Below are positions 25,998-32,449 of a stretch of DNA of 64,000 nt, piece after piece; the first letter of the stretch is position 1; each line of letters begins with the position of its first letter. The notes below the pieces were generated by a model, which had not been told where the DNA came from, made no database searches, and worked only from the letters and a program-made list of their open reading frames with translations. This DNA comes from JAUVXJ01 sp964433755 (lineage in GTDB: Bacteria; Chloroflexota; Anaerolineae; UBA7937; B3-Chlor): positions 62,001 through 126,000 of the forward strand of contig CAYSSR010000002.1 of NCBI GenBank assembly GCA_964433755.1, read 5' to 3'. A program made the position numbers and the translations under genes.

Positions 25998-26147
25998 ACA
26001 ATCATTCTCTCCAACACTGCCTCCTCGCCACCCTCCACGCGGCAGACACCATCTCCTTCGCCGCGCTGAGGCGATTCGGCCGACACTGTCGGTTCGGATG
26101 TCACTCCGCCATCATCTTTGCCCACCATCTAGCCCAGAGACCGTGTC

Positions 26148-26435
26148 CTAGTCGACAGCAGGTTCGAGCAACAGCCTGTGCACAGGCTGCCTGGGCCTGG
26201 CCATCTTGCGATAGCCGTTACCGTTGCCACCGCTCGGTCGCTGACTCATCCATGTATGCAGTTTCCGTGCGAACTCTGTAACAGAATCGGCCTTGATACC
26301 CGTGAGGGCATCCTGTTCCTCAGCATCGAGATCGAAATCCTCCACGACGATCGCGGGATTGGTGAGTAGAGTATCACGAAACTTCCCATCTATCAGAGCC
26401 ATGCACATAATGTTGTTCAAGGTCTGATCTGACAT
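26148..26435 (-). CDS. Os1348-type NHLP-leader-like protein
   Basis: The 95-residue protein begins MSDQTLNNIMCMALIDGKFR and continues DTLLTNPAIVVEDFDLDAEE. That matches the nitrile-hydratase-leader-like pattern (a short helix, a DP/NP step, then an acidic helix) of the Os1348 family seen in Chloroflexota. Classical NHLP leaders precede a RiPP core. Here the part after residue 65 (RPSGGNGNGYRKMARPRQPV) is basic and Gly-rich rather than Cys-rich. No modifying enzyme is adjacent, so a precursor role is only a possibility. It starts 26 nt after the DUF5317 gene, in the same operon. Confidence 0.65.
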   Translation of the reverse strand: MSDQTLNNIMCMALIDGKFRDTLLTNPAIVVEDFDLDAEEQDALTGIKADSVTEFARKLHTWMSQRPSGGNGNGYRKMARPRQPVHRLLLEPAVD

Positions 26436-26461
26436 CCTATCCCCTCCAGTCGCACAAGTGT

Positions 26462-27043
26462 CTACGTCGAAGTAGCGCGGGCCTCACGCAGGAACATCGA
26501 CTCTTTCAAGAACAAGAACACCCCCATCACGATCAGAACATCTCCTACGCTAAGAGCCGTTGGGATCGGAAAGGGCTTGGGAATGACCATGATGTCCGAG
26601 AGAAACCACAGCGTGGCATCTCCGGGCTTGGCCACCATGTTCTTGGTGCGTCCCACAATGTATCCCGTCTGCAGTTGGGCTACGTTGCCGTCGTATCCTA
26701 TCTGGACCAACGCATCGGGTGTGATAGGCATGAAGCCGCCGTTCAACACCATCACCAAGAAGTTCAGCAGCAAACCCACGCCTATGAGCTTCACTCCGTC
26801 CAGATCGCGGTTCTGCCAAACCACCACGAACAGCAGGAAGTGCGATGCCGTGAGCAACAAGGACCTCGCACTTAGTAATCCATGAGCCGTCTCAGCAGGA
26901 AAGAAGATGAGGTACGCCTGCATGAGAAAGGCGAGAGGGGCCAGCCACGCCCACTTCACTTCGACGTGGGCGAGATTGCCGACCCTGCCTCCCACTGCCG
27001 CCAGCCCTATTATCAGAGCCAGACATAGGGCTATCAGGATCAT
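26462..27043 (-). CDS. DUF5317-like integral membrane protein
   Basis: The 193-residue protein has about five hydrophobic segments and the pattern seen in DUF5317 proteins: LNFLVMVLNGGFMPIT near residue 95, a periplasmic-looking loop with GYIVGRTKNMVAKPGDATLWFLSD, then LSVGDVLIVMGVFLFLKE at the end. Function is unknown. It sits 6 nt after the 40-codon ORF and 26 nt before the Os1348-like gene, so the three form one transcription unit. Confidence 0.7.
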   Translation of the reverse strand: MILIALCLALIIGLAAVGGRVGNLAHVEVKWAWLAPLAFLMQAYLIFFPAETAHGLLSARSLLLTASHFLLFVVVWQNRDLDGVKLIGVGLLLNFLVMVLNGGFMPITPDALVQIGYDGNVAQLQTGYIVGRTKNMVAKPGDATLWFLSDIMVIPKPFPIPTALSVGDVLIVMGVFLFLKESMFLREARATST

Positions 27044-27049
27044 CGCTGT

Positions 27050-27172
27050 CTATCCGCCACTTCCCCCATATCCCGGAGGAGCGCCAGCCGCAGCAGCCAG
27101 CGCGACGAGCGTCAGAACGATCCACGCGATCCTCATGTTCCGTGCCGTGAAGTACGCTGCCATCTTTCTCAT
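27050..27172 (-). CDS. 40-residue putative secreted peptide
   Basis: ATG 27172 opens a 40-codon frame. A basic start (MRKMAAYFTARNMR) leads to a hydrophobic stretch (IAWIVLTLVALAAAA) and a short Gly/Pro-rich end (GAPPGYGGSGG). This reads as a signal peptide with a possible A-x-A cleavage site, leaving an extracellular peptide of about 11 residues. GGGGAGGG lies seven nucleotides before the ATG. The frame fits exactly between the regulator's control region and DUF5317, with 6 nt to the next start. No homologue is recognised. It was too short to be picked up as a long ORF. Confidence 0.55.
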   Translation of the reverse strand: MRKMAAYFTARNMRIAWIVLTLVALAAAAGAPPGYGGSGG

Positions 27173-27176
27173 GAAA

Positions 27177-27220
27177 AAACCCTCCCCGTAGTTATGCTTC
27201 CATTCTACCGGGGAGGGTTT
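27177..27220 (-). terminator. Terminator-like hairpin that contains the ribosome-binding site of the small peptide
   Basis: A perfect 12-bp stem pairs AAACCCTCCCCG (27177-27188) with CGGGGAGGGTTT (27209-27220), extendable by three pairs. On the minus strand it is followed by six T residues and then the ATG of the 40-codon ORF. It should end transcripts coming from the large regulator gene. Its 3' arm holds GGGGAGGG, so in such read-through transcripts the ribosome site would also be buried. Confidence 0.75.
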
Positions 27221-27236
27221 AGCTAATGTTTAGCTA
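27202..27236 (-). promoter_or_regulatory. Candidate activator-dependent promoter with 11-bp-spaced direct repeats
   Basis: On the minus strand TAGCTAAAC occurs twice (27228-27236 and 27217-27225), 11 bp apart centre to centre. A -10 box TAGAAT (27202-27207) follows nine bases later. No -35 consensus is present. SARP/BTAD activators bind heptameric direct repeats one helical turn apart, with the last repeat about 8 bp before the -10. Transcription would start near 27195, inside the hairpin loop, giving an mRNA with only the 3' arm and a free ribosome-binding site. Confidence 0.6.
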
Positions 27237-27254
27237 GAGAGACCGAGCTAGGAT

Positions 27255-30200
27255 TCACCTGTCATCGGCCAGCAATCCGCCAAACATGTCCAGCGTCTCT
27301 TCGGATGGTCCAGTCCCCAACTCCTCTTCGAGTATCCTCTGCAGCGTCCCTAGTTGCTTGACAGCCCCAGCCCGATCACCCATCTCGAGAAAAGTGCCGA
27401 TCAGTTCGCGATGGATGTCCTCTCGGAGCGGGTCCTCGTCCAGGAGTCTATGGCAGGACTCAACGGCATCCTCGAGTCTACCCTGTCCCCGGCAGTAGCG
27501 TACCAGGTCCTCCAAAGCCTGGTGGTACTCTCGTCGAAGGGAATCCCTCAACACATCGGTCCACTCTGAATAGACGTCCTCCAGGTAGTCCCCACGGTAG
27601 AGGGAGATCGCTTTCTGTAGATAGGTCAATCGCTGCGCCCTCGTTGCCTTGCTAGCCTTGGCCAGATTGCGACGAAACTCGTCGACGTCATACTGGTATC
27701 TTCTCGACTCTAGCCGATACGCGCCGCCTTCGTACGAAATGGCATCAGTCCCTCCGAGGAGACGCCTCACCTGGAACAAGTAGAAGTGGAAAGTACTGTG
27801 CGCCTTGCCCACAGAAAGATCAGGCCACAGGGCCGCCACGATCTGGTCCTTCGTCACCACCGGGTGAGCCAAGAAGAAGAACAGCATCTCCTTGGCCCGC
27901 AGGCGCAGCTCCTGCGCCTCGACCACCTCACCATCTCGACAGACGGTGGATGAGCCAAAAGCACGAACGTCAACAGGCGTCGGCGTAACTTCGGCAGGCT
28001 CCTTCGATGCCGTCCTGCTCGCTGGCTCAGTCCTTCCAAGGAGCCTTCTCAGGAGATCTCTGTGGCCCTGTAGTGCCGTCTCTCCCATCGCATACTCCAG
28101 CAGCGGACGGCTTCCAGTGCCCTCGTCGAGCAGCAGTGGATCAAACCCAGACTTGGCGATGATGTCCAGTGCGATCTCCAGATTCAGCATCGCCTCGCGC
28201 ACCGACTCCACACCGAAGAGGACGGCGGCCAAGTGGAAACGAGCCTTTGCCAGCTCCTGCCGGGCGCTGCCATCCTGAAAACTGGACACCGCCTGTTCAA
28301 GCGTTCGGAGGGCCTCTTTGTCCTTTCCCTGCACATGGAGCAGAATGCCGCGCGACGCTTGACAGAGGGCCACCTCGTGGTCGGACGCATGTTCGTACGC
28401 CTTCTCGATGGCCTGTTCCAAGAGCTCATCAGCTCTCTCGAAGTTGTGCTGCGCCCGTTCCAGGTTTCCCACAGCGTCCCACACGTACCTGACCAGGAAA
28501 CCCTCATCGGCCTCCTCGGCTAGTGCGAGCGCCTTGTCGTACTCTCCTCTTGCCAGGCCGTATTCTCCCCTTGCGCGATACACATCGCCGATCGTAGCCC
28601 TGGGATAGGCTTGATGACGTAGCAATCCCAGGGACTGGCCCTCATTCAAAGCCTCCTGAAGGGTGTCCAAGGCCTCGTCGAACCTCTCCTGGCGGTAGTA
28701 GGCCACGCCGATGTTGTTCAAGGTCATGGCCATGGAACCCCTCGCACCTAGCCGACGCCAGACCGCCAGAGCCTTCCGGCTGTAGTGCAGATACTTCTCG
28801 ACATCCACCGAATAGTAGATCGTCCCGATGTCGTGCAGAGTAACGGCCGCATCGTACGCGCGCTCTTCTCCAAGCTTCTCGAACAAGGCCAGTGCCTTCA
28901 GGAGTTCCTCGAGGCCTTGCTCTAGCTGCCCCAGCAACCCGTAGCAGACACCCAGAGTCCTATGAGCCTTGGCTGTCAAGACCCCATCTTCGGTGCCAGC
29001 AATCAGCGACAGTGCTTCCTGAGTCTTGGAGATACCCTCGGAGTACTCGGAGCGAAGGCGATGGATAATGGCCTCCTGGAGCAGGGCTTCGACCGTTCCC
29101 AGCCTTTCTCCCCTCTCCGAAAAGCCCTCTTTGGCCTGCTGAAGCGCGCGTATGGCATCACCCAGACGACCGGAGTCGGTCAACACCTTGGACTGCCAGA
29201 AGTAGATCCACGGCGAGGAAGTCACCTTCCCGTTCAGAGAGTCGATCCAGAACAGCAGACTGCTCCATCTTCCTGAACTGAACGCCCAGGTGACTACCTC
29301 TTCGACCAACTGCTGAGCTTCGTCGTAGGCCTCGGCATCCAAGTAGTGGCGAATCGCCTCGTCCCAGTTCTCCCGGGACTCGAACATGTGACCGGCTTTG
29401 AGATGGAGCGCTGCATAGCGATCTCCATCCTCCCGAAGCTTGGACCTCAGGAACTCCTGGAAGAGTTGATGGTACCGGAACCAATCCTCACCATCTGTGG
29501 CCAGCCTGGAGACGAAGAGGTTCTTGTCCTCCAACAGCGCCAGCATCTCGCGCGCGTTGTCCGTGCCCAATAGCTCATTGCAGAGGGAGGGGTTCATGCG
29601 TTGAAGGACTGAGGACGCCATGAGGAACCTCTGCACATCCGGTGGCTGCTGCTCCAACACTTCCCGAGCCAGGTAGGCGAATATCTGGCTACCGTCCCCC
29701 TGGGCCAGCGCCATGGTCTGTAGCAGCCCCTTCCAGAGGGTGTGGGTGGTGAGAAGAATGGCCGTAATCCAGCCTTCAGACTTCTGCGCCAGTCTCTCGG
29801 CCTCGTCGGCGGGCAGATCCAGATTGTGATTCTGTCGAAGCAACTGCTGGATCTCAGGCCCAGTGAACTTGAGATCGTCGTTCCCAAGCCCCGCCAACTC
29901 CCCGCGCGCCACCAATTCTATGACGGGGAGTCCAGGAGTCGTGGTCCTGCTGGCGAGCAGGATATGACAGTTCTCCGGCAAGCGACGTAGGAGGAAACTG
30001 AACAGCGAGGTCACTTCCCTGGAATCACTGATCAGGTGGAAGTCGTCGATTACCAGGGCAAAGTAGTCTGGGATGGCCTCATAGATCTCGTTGACCAGAG
30101 TCCCGGCAACGGACCTGAGCCCTTCAGCACGGATGCCCTCATTGAGAGCAGCCAGAGCCCTCGCGCCGAACTCCGGAAAGCGCTCCTTGATGGAGGCCAC

Positions 30201-30452
30201 CAGGTACTCCAAGAACACCCTGGGATCGCGATCCCACTCATCCAAGGAGTACCAACAGATGGGCAGATCGGTATCGTGAGCATAGTCGGTCAGTAGAGAG
30301 GTCTTGCCGTAACCAGCCGAGGCGGCAATGAGGATTAGCTTGCGGTCGATGTGCTCGTGGACGAAGTCGACCAGCCGCGCGCGATGCAGCAGATCGCGCC
30401 GCTTTCCAGGTACAAGGACCTTGGTCCTGACGATCGAAGTCTCCACGCTCAT
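27255..30452 (-). CDS. MalT-like STAND ATPase/TPR regulator with C-terminal SARP (BTAD) domains
   Basis: The 1065-residue protein has an N-terminal P-loop ATPase (AASAGYGKTS, Lys50; Walker B FALVIDDFHL, about 131-140), a winged-helix/arm region, and a long array of TPR repeats (about 350-800). A C-terminal OmpR-like winged helix follows (about 825-920, LRAKEMLFFFLAHPVVTKDQIVAALWPD) and then a BTAD domain (about 925-1055). MalT-like STAND proteins bind an inducer through the sensor repeats, oligomerise with ATP and activate transcription. The SARP-type DNA-binding end fits the direct repeats found right after its stop codon. ATG 30452 has AGGGAG upstream. Confidence 0.88.
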   Translation of the reverse strand: MSVETSIVRTKVLVPGKRRDLLHRARLVDFVHEHIDRKLILIAASAGYGKTSLLTDYAHDTDLPICWYSLDEWDRDPRVFLEYLVASIKERFPEFGARALAALNEGIRAEGLRSVAGTLVNEIYEAIPDYFALVIDDFHLISDSREVTSLFSFLLRRLPENCHILLASRTTTPGLPVIELVARGELAGLGNDDLKFTGPEIQQLLRQNHNLDLPADEAERLAQKSEGWITAILLTTHTLWKGLLQTMALAQGDGSQIFAYLAREVLEQQPPDVQRFLMASSVLQRMNPSLCNELLGTDNAREMLALLEDKNLFVSRLATDGEDWFRYHQLFQEFLRSKLREDGDRYAALHLKAGHMFESRENWDEAIRHYLDAEAYDEAQQLVEEVVTWAFSSGRWSSLLFWIDSLNGKVTSSPWIYFWQSKVLTDSGRLGDAIRALQQAKEGFSERGERLGTVEALLQEAIIHRLRSEYSEGISKTQEALSLIAGTEDGVLTAKAHRTLGVCYGLLGQLEQGLEELLKALALFEKLGEERAYDAAVTLHDIGTIYYSVDVEKYLHYSRKALAVWRRLGARGSMAMTLNNIGVAYYRQERFDEALDTLQEALNEGQSLGLLRHQAYPRATIGDVYRARGEYGLARGEYDKALALAEEADEGFLVRYVWDAVGNLERAQHNFERADELLEQAIEKAYEHASDHEVALCQASRGILLHVQGKDKEALRTLEQAVSSFQDGSARQELAKARFHLAAVLFGVESVREAMLNLEIALDIIAKSGFDPLLLDEGTGSRPLLEYAMGETALQGHRDLLRRLLGRTEPASRTASKEPAEVTPTPVDVRAFGSSTVCRDGEVVEAQELRLRAKEMLFFFLAHPVVTKDQIVAALWPDLSVGKAHSTFHFYLFQVRRLLGGTDAISYEGGAYRLESRRYQYDVDEFRRNLAKASKATRAQRLTYLQKAISLYRGDYLEDVYSEWTDVLRDSLRREYHQALEDLVRYCRGQGRLEDAVESCHRLLDEDPLREDIHRELIGTFLEMGDRAGAVKQLGTLQRILEEELGTGPSEETLDMFGGLLADDR

Positions 30453-30600
30453 CTCTCTCCCTACCAAGGCGACAAGTGGCTGTCTCTTGCCGCAATGCCA
30501 TCCCTGTTAGGGACCCGGCGATCTTGACTCCGCCCACTCCTTCCGCCAAGCAACCCTGTCTGGGCTCCAGCGTATTCGATCCACCCTCAGCGCGGGCTTA

Positions 30601-31344
30601 TCAGAAACGCCGCCAGGGCATCACGGCTGGGAAGAGCAGCTTGAAGAACTCCTTCAACGACTCCAACGTCTCCTCATCGGACTGGGTAACGTTGGCGTGT
30701 AGCGTCAACGAGAGGATACCATTGTCGGGAACTCGCTCAGGGTCCGTCCAGAGATACCAGTAGAGAATGACACGGTTGAGCTCGCCCTTCCCGGCAATCA
30801 CACGCTGCACGCTAACAGAGGAGGTACCCAGTTCGATACTCTCCAGCCCGACATCTAAGATCCGCCAGCCACTGCCTGGATAGCACGTCAAGGCGGTGTG
30901 CTCGAACAGGTGAAAACTCTTGCCCCCCCTGCTGCCGATAATGGAGAAGAACAGGCTCTCACCGTCGTCAGCGGTGTACTGTCGCGTCGTTGCGATCTCG
31001 GGGTCATCGTACCACTCATCCACTGATCCACCCATCTGAGCGTCCGGACCCTCGGATCGCCAACGCCCAAGTTCCCGGGGTATCTCACTGAACAAGTCCT
31101 CTCGCAGAGTAAAGTCTACCGCGGTGGCTAGGGCTCGCTCGTACGAGGTTCGCCGATACCATCCCTCCACGTCAACGATCACCACGTTGGTGGCGTCACT
31201 GGCCATGGCAGGAGCCGCTTCCGCTGGGTCGACCACGCTAGCGACTGGCGAGGAAGTAAGCTGGCGTGACAGTACGAGCCACCCTCCGAGAGCGCCCAGA
31301 AGCAGCAGTACGACGATCAGATATCGCGTCGAATCTCCGAACAT
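30601..31344 (-). CDS. EpsI-like exosortase-associated protein
   Basis: The 247-residue protein has one N-terminal membrane segment (RYLIVVLLLLGALGGWLVL) and then a soluble outer domain with the EpsI features VVIVDVEGWYRRTSYERALA and YWYLWTDPERV, where a Trp-rich strand follows a Cys-containing LTCYPGSGW. EpsI domains occur next to, or fused with, exosortases. The frame overlaps the end of the exosortase gene by 28 nt, so the two are translationally coupled. Confidence 0.8.
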   Translation of the reverse strand: MFGDSTRYLIVVLLLLGALGGWLVLSRQLTSSPVASVVDPAEAAPAMASDATNVVIVDVEGWYRRTSYERALATAVDFTLREDLFSEIPRELGRWRSEGPDAQMGGSVDEWYDDPEIATTRQYTADDGESLFFSIIGSRGGKSFHLFEHTALTCYPGSGWRILDVGLESIELGTSSVSVQRVIAGKGELNRVILYWYLWTDPERVPDNGILSLTLHANVTQSDEETLESLKEFFKLLFPAVMPWRRF

Positions 31345-32150
31345 CCTGCCAACCTGCTAGCCAGTATGAGCAAGCCGAAGGCCAAGAGGAAGAGAACTGG
31401 ACTCGAGTAGTCGTGAAAGTACCTCATGCCAGCTTCTGCCCCAAAGACGTGCGCTATAGCCAACAAGGATGACACGCGAAAGATGTTGGCCACTATGGCA
31501 ATAGGGACGGACAGCAGCAGCAGCACAGTCTTCGCGCGATAGGATCCCTCCAGAATGTAAACGAAGATCACCACAAGAGTGGCCAGCGCCACGATGGAGT
31601 TCAGCCCGCTACAAGCAGCACCCACCACGAAGCTGGAATCCTGAAGTTGAATCCGAGAACCCTGGCTGACCGCAGGAATGCTCAGGAGTCTGACGACGGA
31701 AGTCGAGACCGTGGCCGTGAAAGACTCCAGAGCCGGGCTCACCCGATTGATGAGCGGCACTGGAATCATGAACAGCAGGAACGCTAGCGGAAACGTTATC
31801 TCCCGTGTGGCTCTCTTCCCAAGGAAGTAAAGCGCCAGCCCGAACAGCAACAGGATGAAGGCTACAGCCGACAGATGGTACGCTTGCCAGACCTGAGCCA
31901 CCAGAAAGCCCACCAGACTGACCCCCAACACCAACAGACCGGCGTTGCTGGGCTCCCGACTGTCACCTCCAAATACTTCCCTCTTTCGCCAGAGGAAGAA
32001 GGCGGATACCAAGGGCACCAGGAAGCCATGGGAGTAGTACGAGTTGTTGAGCCAGTTGTAGGCTAACCAAGTGAACGTGGAAGAGAACAGGAGTGTCACC
32101 AGCCCCAGAATGATCACCCCTCCCACGATATCTCGTTTAGCGGCCTTCAT
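31317..32150 (-). CDS. xrt: Exosortase (membrane transpeptidase)
   Basis: The 277-residue membrane protein has about eight hydrophobic segments and the exosortase catalytic triad: Cys180 in GAACSGLNS, Arg225 in NIFRVSS and His246 in RYFHDYSS. Exosortases recognise a C-terminal tripartite sorting signal (often PEP-CTERM), cut it, and are linked to exopolysaccharide production. ATG 32150 is chosen because the promoter at 32186-32215 puts the RNA start near 32179, after the longer frame's first codons. No protein with a PEP-CTERM-like tail was seen in the window. Confidence 0.85.
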   Translation of the reverse strand: MKAAKRDIVGGVIILGLVTLLFSSTFTWLAYNWLNNSYYSHGFLVPLVSAFFLWRKREVFGGDSREPSNAGLLVLGVSLVGFLVAQVWQAYHLSAVAFILLLFGLALYFLGKRATREITFPLAFLLFMIPVPLINRVSPALESFTATVSTSVVRLLSIPAVSQGSRIQLQDSSFVVGAACSGLNSIVALATLVVIFVYILEGSYRAKTVLLLLSVPIAIVANIFRVSSLLAIAHVFGAEAGMRYFHDYSSPVLFLLAFGLLILASRLAGCSEIRRDI

Positions 32151-32185
32151 CCAGTTCACGCCCCACACTTGACTGTAACAAAGCA

Positions 32186-32215
32186 AGTATATCATTCGCG
32201 TGCTCGATGTGTCAA
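32186..32215 (-). promoter_or_regulatory. Promoter of the exosortase-epsI operon
   Basis: On the minus strand TTGACA (32210-32215) and TATACT (32186-32191) are separated by 18 bp. The predicted RNA start, near 32179, decides the start codon of the exosortase. Confidence 0.7.
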
Positions 32216-32298
32216 ACTCGCTGGGCAGTCCCCCTCGACGCCTCGGCTGTCGCTGAGCCAGTGTTGCGCGTGCTGCTCAGGTCCAGGGTTCAGTGCAC

Positions 32299-32324
32299 GT
32301 GTGTCGACACACACCATATATGGT
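32299..32324. repeat. Two abutting perfect palindromes upstream of gyrB
   Basis: GTGTGTCGACACAC (32299-32312) is followed without a gap by ACCATATATGGT (32313-32324). Both are perfect palindromes. They lie in the divergent region between the exosortase promoter and gyrB, about 60 bp before the likely gyrB -35 box, where regulators could bind. Confidence 0.6.
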
Positions 32325-32385
32325 ACCCAAGGGCCCTGCACCCACCAGATGTTGTGATCAGGTCCGCTTTGAGCCATCATCCGCC

Positions 32386-32414
32386 TTTCCAAATCACCCG
32401 AGTTGTGGTAGAAT
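32386..32414 (+). promoter_or_regulatory. Candidate gyrB promoter
   Basis: TTTCCA (32386-32391) and TAGAAT (32409-32414) are 17 bp apart, placing the RNA start near 32421, about 29 nt before the GTG start of gyrB. Confidence 0.5.
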
Positions 32415-32449
32415 TGAAGTAGATGGTGAAGGAGGTTTACAGACAGTAG

